Notes under the pieces: model-generated | Told to the model about the DNA's origin: nothing | The model's input: only the letters and a program-made list of their open reading frames with translations | The model's database searches: none | Made by a program: the position numbers and the translations under genes | Source of the DNA: Aquimarina mytili | Lineage (GTDB): Bacteria > Bacteroidota > Bacteroidia > Flavobacteriales > Flavobacteriaceae | Assembly (NCBI RefSeq): GCF_016735115.1 | Contig: NZ_JAERQJ010000002.1 | Span: 186,001-250,000, forward strand | Length of the DNA: 64,000 bases | Reading direction: 5' to 3' | Part shown: one piece after another, positions 52,579 to 62,314 of the stretch | Numbering within the stretch: position 1 is the stretch's first letter | Layout: each line of letters opens with the position of its first letter

Positions 52579-53508
52579 TTATCGTTTAATTTTTGAAGCT
52601 AAAAGATATATTACAGCCATTCTCACTGCTACCCCATTCTGAACCTGATCTAATATAATGGCTTGATTAGAATCAGCAACATCGCTCGTGATTTCTACGC
52701 CACGATTGATAGGCCCTGGGTGCATAATTACAATTTCTTTATTCAGACTTTCCAATAACTTTTTATTTACACCATATTGTTGAGTATACTCTCTTGTCGA
52801 TGGAAAATAGCTAATTTCCATCCGTTCATTTTGAACACGAAGCATATTTGCAATATCACACCACTCTAATGCTTTCTTAAGATTAGTCTCTACTTGTACT
52901 CCAAGCTTTTCTATATATCTTGGCAATAGTGTTTTGGGTCCACATACTTTTACTTCTGCTCCTTGCAGTTTTAACGCAAAAATATTAGACAATGCCACTC
53001 TAGAATGCAAAATATCTCCAACAATGACTACTTTTTTTCCGGCTACTTCTCCCAACCTCTCTCTTATAGAATACGAATCAAGTAATGCCTGGGTTGGATG
53101 TTCATGCGCTCCGTCTCCTGCATTAACAATACTTGCATTAATATGCTTTGAGAGAAAAACACCTGCTCCTGGATTTGGGTGTCGCATAACAACCATATCT
53201 ACTTTCATAGAAAGGATATTATTGACCGTGTCTATAAGGGTTTCTCCCTTTTTAACCGAAGATGATGCTGCAGAAAAGTTAACAACATCTGCAGACAACC
53301 TTTTTTCTGCTAGTTCAAAAGAAAGTCTGGTTCGAGTACTATTCTCAAAAAAAAGATTGGCTATAGTAATATCCCTAAGCGAAGGAACTTTTTTGATTGG
53401 ACGATTAATAACTTCTTTGAAATGATCGGCAGTTTCAAAGATGAGATTAATATCTTGCTTGTTTAGATATTTAATTCCTAGTAAGTGATCTACACTTAAT
53501 TCGCTCAT
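52579..53508 (-). CDS. pyrB: Aspartate carbamoyltransferase catalytic subunit
   Basis: Forms N-carbamoyl-L-aspartate, the committed step of pyrimidine synthesis. Signatures are LFFENSTRTRLSFELAEKRL (carbamoyl-phosphate loop STRTR), VVMRHPNPGAGVFLSK, AGDGAHEHPTQALLDSYSI and IVMHPGPINRGVEI. Length 309 aa is typical. It lies 34 bases downstream of pyrR and 2 bases before the STAS-like gene: a pyrR-pyrB-STAS operon. No pyrI regulatory chain is present, so it is likely the trimeric, unregulated type. Confidence 0.96.
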   Translation of the reverse strand: MSELSVDHLLGIKYLNKQDINLIFETADHFKEVINRPIKKVPSLRDITIANLFFENSTRTRLSFELAEKRLSADVVNFSAASSSVKKGETLIDTVNNILSMKVDMVVMRHPNPGAGVFLSKHINASIVNAGDGAHEHPTQALLDSYSIRERLGEVAGKKVVIVGDILHSRVALSNIFALKLQGAEVKVCGPKTLLPRYIEKLGVQVETNLKKALEWCDIANMLRVQNERMEISYFPSTREYTQQYGVNKKLLESLNKEIVIMHPGPINRGVEITSDVADSNQAIILDQVQNGVAVRMAVIYLLASKIKR

Positions 53509-53542
53509 TTCTAACCTTTAGTATTTAAAAAATTATCTATTT

Positions 53543-54082
53543 TTATTGTCCTACCAAATACACGGCATCTTCTCCTTCATTTTCTATCCAATGCACTTTT
53601 ACTTTTTCTTGATTAATAGCATCTACTTGTCGTCCTCTATAATTGGGTTGTATAGGAAGATGTCTACTAAAACGTCTATCTATTAGTGTTAACAGTTCGA
53701 TTTCTTGTGGCCTACCAAAAGATTGCACTGCTGTCAATGCAGCTCTTATACTTCGGCCAGTATATAACACATCATCTATAAACACTACCCTTTTGTCTTC
53801 TACAACAAAATCAATATGAGTTTTGTTTGCTTCTAATGGCTTATCTCCTCGCCTAAAATCATCTCTATAAAAGGTAATATCAAGATATCCTAATTGTATG
53901 TTATCTACCTGATAATCATCAATTAAAATTTGACAAATTCTATCTGCTAAAAACTTTCCTCTTGGCTGTACACCAATTAGAACTGTATTCTTAAAATGCG
54001 TATGATTTTCTATTAATTGACAAGCCAAACGGTGCAGAATAATATCTATCTCTTTTGCACTAAGTAGTAATTTTTGACTCAT
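53543..54082 (-). CDS. pyrR: PyrR: uracil phosphoribosyltransferase / pyr operon regulator
   Basis: Type I phosphoribosyltransferase, 179 aa from ATG 54082 (an ATG three codons earlier is possible). Motifs are the PRPP loop RVVFIDDVLYTGRSIRAALT (about residues 96-115), IGVQPRGKFLADRI and LGYLDITFYRDDF. In Gram-positives PyrR binds pyr mRNA to attenuate transcription; I see no matching anti-antiterminator loop here, so in this organism it may act mainly as an enzyme. First gene of the pyrR-pyrB unit. Confidence 0.93.
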   Translation of the reverse strand: MSQKLLLSAKEIDIILHRLACQLIENHTHFKNTVLIGVQPRGKFLADRICQILIDDYQVDNIQLGYLDITFYRDDFRRGDKPLEANKTHIDFVVEDKRVVFIDDVLYTGRSIRAALTAVQSFGRPQEIELLTLIDRRFSRHLPIQPNYRGRQVDAINQEKVKVHWIENEGEDAVYLVGQ

Positions 54083-54109
54083 AAGCTCCAAATGGATATC
54101 TGGAATACA

Positions 54110-54117
54110 AAAGTAGT
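54110..54117 (-). promoter_or_regulatory. -7 element ahead of pyrR
   Basis: TACTTTTG on the minus strand, matching TAnnTTTG, 27 bases before the ATG at 54082. No TTG at the normal spacing. Confidence 0.45.
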
Positions 54118-54182
54118 GAAATTTTGGAATTAATACGGTAGAGAACCTTTATAAGTTTAAGAAAGTATTTACTATTTTTTAG

Positions 54183-54217
54183 TTGAAAATAAAAAAGCCG
54201 TTCTTACGAACGGCTTT
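54183..54217 (-). terminator. Terminator of rpsA
   Basis: A 10-bp GC-rich stem AAAGCCGTTC / GAACGGCTTT (54194-54203 and 54208-54217) with a 4-base loop; on the minus strand it continues into TTTTTATTTT. It lies 23 bases beyond the rpsA stop. Confidence 0.93.
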
Positions 54218-54240
54218 CATTATATTAAAAAAATTGAGAA

Positions 54241-56040
54241 CTATTTCCCTCCTTTTTCCATTTTAGCTTTAAGATCTGCTAATGCATCGATATCACCAAG
54301 CGTAGTCTTTTCTGCTGAACTTGCAGCAGCTTTCTTAGCAGCTTGTTTTACGATTTTAGCTTCTTCTTCTCTAAACAAAGCAGTGTGAGATGCTACCACT
54401 CTCTTGAATTCTTTACTAAATTCAATGATCTGGAATTCTGCTTCATCACCTTTTTTAAGCTTGCTACCATCTTCTTTTTCAAGATGACGAGAAGGTACAA
54501 ATGCAACGATATCTTCGTTAAAATCGATTGTAGCTCCTTTATCAACGATATCAGCAATTTTAGCTGTATGCTTAGTTCCTAAACCAAACTCAGTCTCATA
54601 TTTATCCCAAGGATTGTCTTCAGTTTGTTTGTGTCCAAGGCTTAATTTACGACCTTCAACATCTAATTCAAGAACAACAACATCTAATTTATCACCTACA
54701 TTAGTAAAGTCTGATGGGTGTTTAATTTTCTTAGTCCAAGAAAGATCAGAGATATAAATTAGACCATCAATACCTTCTTCTAACTCTACAAATACACCAA
54801 AGTTAGTGAAGTTACGAACAATACCAGTATGCTTAGAACCTACAGGGTATTTAGTTGTAATATCAGTCCATGGATCTGGAGTCAATTGTTTGATACCTAG
54901 AGACATTTTACGCTCTTCTCTATCTAAAGTAAGAATAACTGCTTCTACTTCATCACCAACTTTTACGAAATCTTGTGCTGAACGTAAGTGAGTTGACCAA
55001 GACATTTCTGAAACGTGAATTAATCCTTCTACTCCTTCTTCAACTTCGATAAACGCACCATAATCAGCAATTACAACAACCTTACCTTTAACCTTATCAC
55101 CTACTTTAAGTTCTTTATCAAGAGCTTCCCATGGGTGTGGCTTAAGTTGCTTAAGACCTAATTGGATACGAGTCTTAGCCTCATCAAAGTCTAAGATTAC
55201 TACATTCAATTTCTGATCAAGCTCTACGATCTCATTTGGATGATTGATTCTTGACCATGAAAGATCTGTAATATGAATAAGTCCGTCAACTCCTCCAAGA
55301 TCAACAAACACACCGTAAGAAGTAACATTCTTAACAGTACCTTCTAACACTTGACCTTTTTCTAATTGACCAATAATTTCTTTTTTCTGCTCTTCGATAT
55401 CAGCTTCGATAAGTGCTTTATGAGATACAACAACATTTTTGAATTCGTGGTTAATTTTTACCACTTTAAATTCCATTGTTTTACCAACATATGCATCATA
55501 ATCACGAATAGGCTTAACATCAATTTGTGAACCTGGTAAGAACGCTTCGATACCAAATACGTCTACGATCATACCTCCTTTAGTTCTACATTTCACAAAA
55601 CCGTTTACAATTTCACCAGAATCATGAGCAGCATTTACCCTATCCCATGCTTTAATTACACGAGCTTTACGGTGTGATAGGATTAATTGACCTGTAGCGT
55701 CTTCACGTACATCAATTAAAACTTCAACTTTATCACCTACTTTAAGATCTGGATTGTAACGGAATTCGTTTAACGAAATAACACCTTCACTCTTTGCATT
55801 AATGTCAATGATAGCATCACGATCAGTAATATTAATTACTGTACCCATTACTACCTCATCATTAAGAGTGTCTACAAAGTTTTCTGCAACCAATTTCTCA
55901 AACTCTTCTAATTTAGAGTCTGCGATAGGATCAATTCCTTCTTCGTAGTTGTGCCAGTTAAAATCTTTTAAAAATTGCTCGGGATTTGCCTGTTGAGGCG
56001 ATACTTCCTGAACATCTGTGTTTTTTGTTTCTTCAGACAT
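54241..56040 (-). CDS. rpsA: 30S ribosomal protein S1
   Basis: RNA-binding ribosomal protein that brings mRNA to the 30S subunit, especially important where Shine-Dalgarno sequences are rare, as in Bacteroidota. 599 residues with six S1 (OB-fold) repeats, for example VLEGTVKNVTSYGVFVDLGG, KVKGKVVVIADYGAFIEVEE and HTGIVRNFTNFGVFVELEEG, each followed by GLIHITDLSWSR-type strands. The N-terminal 60 residues are acidic and less conserved; the last 40 are Ala/Lys-rich. Strong promoter and terminator, monocistronic. Confidence 0.97.
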   Translation of the reverse strand: MSEETKNTDVQEVSPQQANPEQFLKDFNWHNYEEGIDPIADSKLEEFEKLVAENFVDTLNDEVVMGTVINITDRDAIIDINAKSEGVISLNEFRYNPDLKVGDKVEVLIDVREDATGQLILSHRKARVIKAWDRVNAAHDSGEIVNGFVKCRTKGGMIVDVFGIEAFLPGSQIDVKPIRDYDAYVGKTMEFKVVKINHEFKNVVVSHKALIEADIEEQKKEIIGQLEKGQVLEGTVKNVTSYGVFVDLGGVDGLIHITDLSWSRINHPNEIVELDQKLNVVILDFDEAKTRIQLGLKQLKPHPWEALDKELKVGDKVKGKVVVIADYGAFIEVEEGVEGLIHVSEMSWSTHLRSAQDFVKVGDEVEAVILTLDREERKMSLGIKQLTPDPWTDITTKYPVGSKHTGIVRNFTNFGVFVELEEGIDGLIYISDLSWTKKIKHPSDFTNVGDKLDVVVLELDVEGRKLSLGHKQTEDNPWDKYETEFGLGTKHTAKIADIVDKGATIDFNEDIVAFVPSRHLEKEDGSKLKKGDEAEFQIIEFSKEFKRVVASHTALFREEEAKIVKQAAKKAAASSAEKTTLGDIDALADLKAKMEKGGK

Positions 56041-56157
56041 TGAAGATAAAATTTGTATTCTGTATATAATTGAGAGTCAGTACGATAATTATACAGAAGC
56101 GTTAAAATAAATTTATATCATTCCTTTCTATACTCTCTTACTCGCTAAAAAGGAGTG

Positions 56158-56188
56158 CAAAAGTACGATTTAAATTATTAGAAAACAA
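56158..56188 (-). promoter_or_regulatory. Promoter of rpsA
   Basis: On the minus strand TTG (56188-56186), a 20-base spacer and TACTTTTG (56165-56158) match the full Bacteroidota promoter. The start site would be near 56152, giving a 5' leader of about 110 bases, which could carry autoregulation by S1. Confidence 0.7.
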
Positions 56189-56257
56189 TTTTTAAGTAAT
56201 TGAGTTTCTGAGTTTTTCCGTTTTAGAAAGCTTAATTCTCTTATGCCTACATACTCA

Positions 56258-58360
56258 CTAATACTTAACAATCTCAAATTCGCTTCTTCTGTTTGTTTGA
56301 TGCTCTTCTTCTGTGCATATTTTAGCGCTGCAATCAATAAGTGGTTGCGACTCTCCAAACCCAATAAATTTCATTCTTCTAGCATTTACATAACCAACCA
56401 GTGCCAAGTAGTTGCGAGTAGATTCTGCCCTTCTTTCTGATAGAATCTGATTATACGATTCTGTTCCTCTACTATCGGTATGTGAACTAATCTTGATATA
56501 CACCGTTTTGTATCGCTCTAGCTTTAAGGCTAATTGATCAAGCACCTTTTTAGAATCTGCACGAATGTTCCATTTATCATAATCAAAATAAATTGGAGGC
56601 ATCTCAAAGTATAACCTACCATTCTTCTCTATAACCGGAGGACCATCTGTATCTGTAAGAAGCGTTTCTTTTAGCTTTGTTTTTGTGATTTCATCTTCCT
56701 TTTGCCTAGTGGTTGTTATATCCGTAATACGTACTTCTTCTCGAATATTAACACTATCCTTTACAGTACTCTTATCGCTAGTTGAGTCTTCAGAAGAAAC
56801 AATCACTTCTTCTTTTTTCTTTTCTCTATCTAAATACACCACATAGGTCTCCTCTTCCTTTTCTTTTACAACTACAGGTTTCGTTCTGGTTCGATACCCT
56901 TCTGCAGAAGCTTTAAAATTGTATTTACCAGGGAAAATTTTAATGTCAAAACCAGCAACAGAGTCTAATTGACTTTCATATACCACTTTGTTATCCTTAT
57001 CATACAAGATAGCATCTGAATCCTTAATATATGCATCAGTGGCATAATCTCTAACCTCGAAACGTGCTATATATTCTTTTGGAAAAATATCTCCGATCTG
57101 CGAAAAGGTATAAATATCATCTCCCACTTTTTTACGGTTTGAAGCAAAAAAACCATCAGTTTCATTGTAATACGCCATAGAAAAATCATCAAAACTAGAG
57201 TTAATCGGCGCCCCCAAATTGATCGGCTTATTGAGTTTTTCATTCTTAAATTCGGAAACAAAAATATCCATCATTCCTAAACCTAGATGACCATTAGAAG
57301 AAAAAAACAAATGACCGTCATTAGCAATAAACGGAAACTGTTCTCTATGCTCTGTATTAATCTCTGCACCCAAATTTATAGGGTTTCCATAGGTTCCATC
57401 CAAGTTAACATCAACATAATAAATATCAAAATCACCGTATCCTCCTGGCATATTAGAGCTAAAATATAGTTTACTACCATCAGCACTTAATGAAGGATGC
57501 TCGATAGAATAATTTACATTATTAAATGATAGTTTTTCGGGTTTAGACCAATTATCATCAACTTTTACTGATTTATATAAATGAATTGAATTATTCCGAA
57601 TACTATCAAATTTCTTTTTTCCTTTTTCTGAATTACTTTTAGATATATATATCGTATTTCCGTCAGCCGTGAAACAGAAGTTCCCCTCGTGTAACTTAGA
57701 ATTAATTTCTTTTGCTATTGGGGTTATGTCAGAAACTAAACGATTTTCTTCATCGACCAGAACTTGATAAATATCCAAAAATGGCCTATGTGTCCATTTG
57801 TATTGTTTATTCAATACTCCATAAGGCTTTCTATCAGTTGTAAAATAAACTACACTATCTCTTTTTATAGCTCCAAACTCTGAGGCTTCAGAATTAAAAT
57901 CAACACTTTTTATCGTATAATCGTCATCTTTAAGCTTAAAGTCTTCTATAATCGAAATTGCATCATTTTTATCAAAATCAGAAGATGTCGTTTCATTTGA
58001 TCTATACAATGCTAAAAATTCAACTGATTTATCATACTCTCCCAAGGCAGAAAGTACTTGATACATCATAAAATTATATTTGTTGTCATAAGTCTTATCC
58101 CTATTGTAAAACTTTCCAGAAGTCAAAACCTTTAAATACCTATATGCTTGTCTAAATTGAAATGTATTGTAATATGATGCAGATATATTCTTTACAATAT
58201 GTTTTGTATATCCTTCGCGATTCAAATCTTCTTCATATTGAATTGCCGCATTAATATAATCTCCTTTTTCAAAAAATCGATCTGCCCTTGTTCTTTGCTG
58301 AGCCAAAGCTAACTGATTGACTAATACTGTTATTAGTATGAATATAATTTTTATCCTCAT
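56258..58360 (-). CDS. PorE-like OmpA-family protein (TPR, PD40 propeller, carboxypeptidase-like, OmpA)
   Basis: A 700-residue exported protein in the layout of T9SS component PorE: signal peptide (TVLVNQLALAQQ), a TPR-like helical segment (about 25-140), a PD40/WD40-like beta propeller (about 150-440; HEGNFCFTADGNTIYISKSN, PSLSADGSKLYFSSNMPGG and HLFFSSNGHLGLGMMDIFVS), a carboxypeptidase-regulatory-like domain (about 445-525), an acidic Ser/Thr linker and a C-terminal OmpA domain (YFDYDKWNIRADSKKVLD, SSHTDSRGTESYNQILSERR). A Cys pair sits in DCSAKIC. Last of three genes with PorP/SprF and a surface protein, 3 bases apart. Confidence 0.9.
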   Translation of the reverse strand: MRIKIIFILITVLVNQLALAQQRTRADRFFEKGDYINAAIQYEEDLNREGYTKHIVKNISASYYNTFQFRQAYRYLKVLTSGKFYNRDKTYDNKYNFMMYQVLSALGEYDKSVEFLALYRSNETTSSDFDKNDAISIIEDFKLKDDDYTIKSVDFNSEASEFGAIKRDSVVYFTTDRKPYGVLNKQYKWTHRPFLDIYQVLVDEENRLVSDITPIAKEINSKLHEGNFCFTADGNTIYISKSNSEKGKKKFDSIRNNSIHLYKSVKVDDNWSKPEKLSFNNVNYSIEHPSLSADGSKLYFSSNMPGGYGDFDIYYVDVNLDGTYGNPINLGAEINTEHREQFPFIANDGHLFFSSNGHLGLGMMDIFVSEFKNEKLNKPINLGAPINSSFDDFSMAYYNETDGFFASNRKKVGDDIYTFSQIGDIFPKEYIARFEVRDYATDAYIKDSDAILYDKDNKVVYESQLDSVAGFDIKIFPGKYNFKASAEGYRTRTKPVVVKEKEEETYVVYLDREKKKEEVIVSSEDSTSDKSTVKDSVNIREEVRITDITTTRQKEDEITKTKLKETLLTDTDGPPVIEKNGRLYFEMPPIYFDYDKWNIRADSKKVLDQLALKLERYKTVYIKISSHTDSRGTESYNQILSERRAESTRNYLALVGYVNARRMKFIGFGESQPLIDCSAKICTEEEHQTNRRSEFEIVKY

Positions 58361-58363
58361 AGT

Positions 58364-59290
58364 CTAGAAAAATCTTGGAGATGAATATGTGTTACTGAAA
58401 TTTAAAAGATCAAAACTATATAATAAGACAATCTCATGACTTCCGTTGTTATACCCACTCAAATCGCTAACATTAAAATCATATGAATATCCTATTTTTA
58501 GGTTTTGAGTAATATTAAATCCAGCTAAAGCAATAAATGCATCTGTGTATCGATATGAAACCCCTAATTCAAACTTATCATATAATAACGAGTTAAGAGA
58601 AACATCAAAAGTTAAAGGAGAATCCAATACTTGTTTAACTACAAATGATGGTTTCAATCGTACTTCATCTACAAAATCAAAAACGTATCCTGCAATACCA
58701 TAAATATGCGTTTTAGTTTGGGCTACTCCTACTCCGTTAATATCTACATTACTTGGCAAAAGGTTTGGTGAAGATATTCCTGCATAAAAATTATGATTAA
58801 ACATATAAAGCCCCGCTCCAATATTTAATTGTGTCGTAGATGTGTTGTCTGAAAAAGAGGGATCAGTAGCTACATTTGAGAGCGAAGGATCTATTTTTAA
58901 GTTATTAATTCCTGCCTTTAAACCATATGACAATCGCATTTGGTCAGATATTTTCGTTACATAAGCAAAATCTACATTTACATAGTTGTTATTTACGGGT
59001 ATTGCATCCCCTATTCTATCATTTACGTAGTTTACACTTAACTCGATTTTTTCATTCAACGGGATATTTCCAAAAACGTTTGCTGTTTGCGGAGCCCCTT
59101 CAATACCTGTCCATTGTTGTCTATATAAAAGGCCTGTAGATATTAATCCACTTTGATTTGTGGCATATGCAGGATTTACCGTACTCATATTATACATATA
59201 CTGTGAATATTGAGGTTCTTGCTGAGCATTAATCAGAAAGCAAGAAAGTATGGTTAGTCCAAAAATTATTTTTAATATTATCTGTTGCAT
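58364..59290 (-). CDS. PorP/SprF-family type IX secretion membrane protein
   Basis: A 308-residue outer-membrane barrel of the PorP/SprF family, which in T9SS pairs with individual cargo such as the SprB adhesin to hold it at the cell surface. The signal peptide (GLTILSCFLINAQQ) is followed by the family start EPQYSQYMYNMSTVNPAYAT and SGLISTGLLYRQQWTGIEGA, then barrel strands (LNIGAGLYMFNHNFYAGISS, KIGYSYDFNVSDLSGYNNGS). It is 73 bases downstream of the surface protein gene in the same operon, which is the usual SprB-SprF order. Confidence 0.93.
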   Translation of the reverse strand: MQQIILKIIFGLTILSCFLINAQQEPQYSQYMYNMSTVNPAYATNQSGLISTGLLYRQQWTGIEGAPQTANVFGNIPLNEKIELSVNYVNDRIGDAIPVNNNYVNVDFAYVTKISDQMRLSYGLKAGINNLKIDPSLSNVATDPSFSDNTSTTQLNIGAGLYMFNHNFYAGISSPNLLPSNVDINGVGVAQTKTHIYGIAGYVFDFVDEVRLKPSFVVKQVLDSPLTFDVSLNSLLYDKFELGVSYRYTDAFIALAGFNITQNLKIGYSYDFNVSDLSGYNNGSHEIVLLYSFDLLNFSNTYSSPRFF

Positions 59291-59376
59291 TTATCTTTTT
59301 TATTGGTCAGATAAGAATTTTCATACTATTTCTTTAAGTTATTACTAACCTGAATACTATGATACAATTCATCGAT

Positions 59377-62223
59377 TTATCTGCTTAGGTAAAAACTTCC
59401 TTGAATTGGTAAATTATTTTCAAAATTTGGTGAGAAAATATAAAAATACGTCCCTGAAGGAAGATTATCTCCTATACGTACAGAGGCATTACTTGTTCCT
59501 CTAAATTCTTCTGTATCCTTATCTCCTTCATATACTAAAGCTCCATATCTGTTATATATCTTTATATCAAAATCAGGAAAGGCTTCGGGTATATTGTATA
59601 CATCATCTATCACTAGATTAAAAGTATCATTTTGACCATCTCCGTTAGGCGAAACACCATCTTGAAAATCTATAGAACATAACTCACCGTTAGAAAACTT
59701 TTCTCCTGTATTTAAAATATTTATTAAAACCGGTAAACGCTCAGATTCGCAATTATCTGTATCAACATTGGTAATAAAATATACTTGTTCATCCAGTAAT
59801 AATGGATTATCCGTAATAGGAACGTCACTATCTATTGTCGAATACCAGTTAAACTGTAAAACATCGACATCGATATCTCCTAATCGCTTTGCATCAAGGA
59901 TACAAAATTCTTGTTCAGGAACATTAGGCATAGGCACATCAATAATCTGAACCGCTACATTTAGTGAGGATTCATCACATGGTAAAGAATTTGTAACTAC
60001 ATATCTAAAATTATAAATCCCACTGGTTAATGTCTCAAACTCTACTACACCATCAGGAGTTAATGCATCTGTATTATCAGAATCCTGAAAAAACCCTGTT
60101 CGTACTGTATTTCTATCTAAAAGAGAAAATAAGTTCACATTCCCGTCTAGTTTGCAGAACGTTTCACTTCGATCATTTCCAATTTCCGCGGGTTCAGCTA
60201 TTCGAATAGCTACCGTAGACAGAGCATCGGTACTGCACCCAGCATTTGCCGGAACAGTATATGTATAGATACCCTCATTTAAAGGAGCCAACATAGTATT
60301 GTTTGCTTCAAAAACCCCCAAATGATCCGGTGATCTATATCCAAATGGACCTGTCCATGTTCCTGTAGTATCAGGATTGCCACTTAACAAATCAAAAAGT
60401 GTAATTGTTAAATTATCAGAACATAATGTAATTCCACTATTGCTTCCCCCTGCATTTGCAACTTTATTTATTCTAAAGCTTAGGTTAGCACTATCTGTAC
60501 AACCACCAGAACTCGTTGTTGTATAGGTAAATGTAAATGTTTGTGATGCATCACTATCAGGAAAAACAAACATATTATCAATTACATCTCCTACAGCGTT
60601 GGTCCATACACCATTAGTAACTATTGTATCTGTTCCGTTTGTATTTAACAAACTTCTTAAATCAACGCTACCTAGAGATTCACATAGATTTATACCTATA
60701 GTATTCTCTCCAGGATAATCTATCGGAGAAATTATGATAGTAATCTCTGCAGTTTCTGGCCCACATGGATGAGATGAAACCGTATCCGGTCTACAAAAAT
60801 TTGGGTTAAATAGTTCCTGTGAACCGTACATTGAACAAAGCAACTCTGGTGCGACTGTATACCTAAATACATATGTTCCAGTAGCCGCTCCCGGTATATT
60901 TATAATTCCTCTATGCCTTTCAGACGGATCGGTAATCATTTCGTCATCAAGATTAGCTTGCAAATTCAGATCGGATGGTCCGCTCACAAAATCCCATTGC
61001 ACATAGTCTTCTGTACTACTTCCATCCATGTAATCAAATAAAACACCATTGCTATCGGTAAAAAATTCAATAAAATCATATAAGTCGGTAGACGGGTCTG
61101 TAAACTCTTCAGAACAGATTTCTGGTGGAGGACCATTTTGTGAAAAAGGCTTTAACGCTTCAAAAACTGTAAATCTTACTGTTGAAGAATCGTCTTCGCA
61201 GACTCCAGAACGTTGCTCAACTGTATACGTAAAATTAAAAACCTGGCATCCGAACCGAGGATTTGCAGCCACTAAATCATCATACAATGCTTTAAGATTT
61301 ACTTCGGAATCATCTGGACTCGTTATCTGAACACCATCAAGAGCCCATGTTCCCTCAAGGTCTTCATTTAATAAGTAATCATTATCTCTTAGGTTTATAG
61401 AAGCATCATAATCTCCATTTTCAAAACTACTCTGACAGATATTATACCTTGAAGCATATCCAGAAAAGACCTGCCTCACTACAGATATTTTAACTTCGGT
61501 TACTGATTGTGGTGGGCACGTAGGATCAAACCCAGTAACTGTGTATCTAAATGCAAATTCATCACTATCTATTCTACCATCTCCAGGAGTATAAGGAATT
61601 GTAGTACTAAACAATGATCCCGTTAAATTAATATCAGTTCTAGGAGGACCTATATATTCCCAAAAGCCATTTAAATGAGGCGGTGGAACATTGTCTAAAG
61701 AAACCAATGTTTCAAACAAATCTATATCTACCAAAGGATCTGGGTCTAAAATACAAGGATCTTCTATATCACATACAATAACATTTACTTCGTTAAGTCC
61801 AGAGGGTGGTAAAGCCTGTCCTGAATATGGTCCAAGAATTAAATTTACCCTACCTACAATCTGATCTGTACAGCCCGAACCAGAATTCAATAAAATGAAT
61901 TGATAATCAGTAACAGCCTTAGAGGCATTATCCAGATCCCACAACCGTAATTCTCCATCTGGGCTCAATGCAAAATTAAAACCAGGATCGAACCATTCGT
62001 CTCCTACTTGAGGGGTTAAACCTGATATTTCATCATAAAGATTTATAACACCATCTGGTCCTGGAACACCATCACCATCAATTATAGTCATATCACAAAC
62101 ACGTATATCAGGGTATGCAGTATTGCATTGTCCTAAAGAAGTATTCGGTATTAAAAAAATTAAAAGTAAAATTTTAGCTATGCTTCCCCCCAGAATTTTT
62201 AGCCGATTTCCTTTTGTTTTCAA
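59377..62223 (-). CDS. T9SS type B-sorted surface adhesin-like protein
   Basis: A 948-residue secreted protein: signal peptide (LLLIFLIPNTSLGQ), a long series of Ig-like beta domains with Cys pairs (for example VDLRSLLNTNGTDTIVTNG, ITLFDLLSGNPDTTGTWTGP, VNLFSLLDRNTVRTGFFQ), and a C-terminal gliding-motility-type sorting domain starting at DFQDGVSPNGDGQNDTFNL and ending IQGSFYLSR. Type B sorting signals require a partner PorP/SprF, which is the next gene. Likely a cell-surface adhesin or structural protein; substrate unknown. Promoter -7 box at 62245-62252. Confidence 0.9.
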   Translation of the reverse strand: MKTKGNRLKILGGSIAKILLLIFLIPNTSLGQCNTAYPDIRVCDMTIIDGDGVPGPDGVINLYDEISGLTPQVGDEWFDPGFNFALSPDGELRLWDLDNASKAVTDYQFILLNSGSGCTDQIVGRVNLILGPYSGQALPPSGLNEVNVIVCDIEDPCILDPDPLVDIDLFETLVSLDNVPPPHLNGFWEYIGPPRTDINLTGSLFSTTIPYTPGDGRIDSDEFAFRYTVTGFDPTCPPQSVTEVKISVVRQVFSGYASRYNICQSSFENGDYDASINLRDNDYLLNEDLEGTWALDGVQITSPDDSEVNLKALYDDLVAANPRFGCQVFNFTYTVEQRSGVCEDDSSTVRFTVFEALKPFSQNGPPPEICSEEFTDPSTDLYDFIEFFTDSNGVLFDYMDGSSTEDYVQWDFVSGPSDLNLQANLDDEMITDPSERHRGIINIPGAATGTYVFRYTVAPELLCSMYGSQELFNPNFCRPDTVSSHPCGPETAEITIIISPIDYPGENTIGINLCESLGSVDLRSLLNTNGTDTIVTNGVWTNAVGDVIDNMFVFPDSDASQTFTFTYTTTSSGGCTDSANLSFRINKVANAGGSNSGITLCSDNLTITLFDLLSGNPDTTGTWTGPFGYRSPDHLGVFEANNTMLAPLNEGIYTYTVPANAGCSTDALSTVAIRIAEPAEIGNDRSETFCKLDGNVNLFSLLDRNTVRTGFFQDSDNTDALTPDGVVEFETLTSGIYNFRYVVTNSLPCDESSLNVAVQIIDVPMPNVPEQEFCILDAKRLGDIDVDVLQFNWYSTIDSDVPITDNPLLLDEQVYFITNVDTDNCESERLPVLINILNTGEKFSNGELCSIDFQDGVSPNGDGQNDTFNLVIDDVYNIPEAFPDFDIKIYNRYGALVYEGDKDTEEFRGTSNASVRIGDNLPSGTYFYIFSPNFENNLPIQGSFYLSR

Positions 62224-62244
62224 AATAGTAAGCTTTTAAGTGCG

Positions 62245-62252
62245 CAAAAGTA
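62245..62252 (-). promoter_or_regulatory. -7 element of the T9SS surface operon
   Basis: TACTTTTG on the minus strand, 21 bases before the ATG at 62223. No TTG at normal spacing. The three-gene surface operon downstream has no other candidate. Confidence 0.45.
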
Positions 62253-62314
62253 TAATTTAATTTTAAAACCTTATTTATACTGCGATAATTAGTTGTATCA
62301 GTATATAAAACGAA

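Noticed and set aside
52934..53425. 163-codon ORF antisense to pyrB
   Set aside because: Mirror of a strongly conserved gene; Ser/Thr/Phe-rich text with no motif, typical of an antisense shadow.
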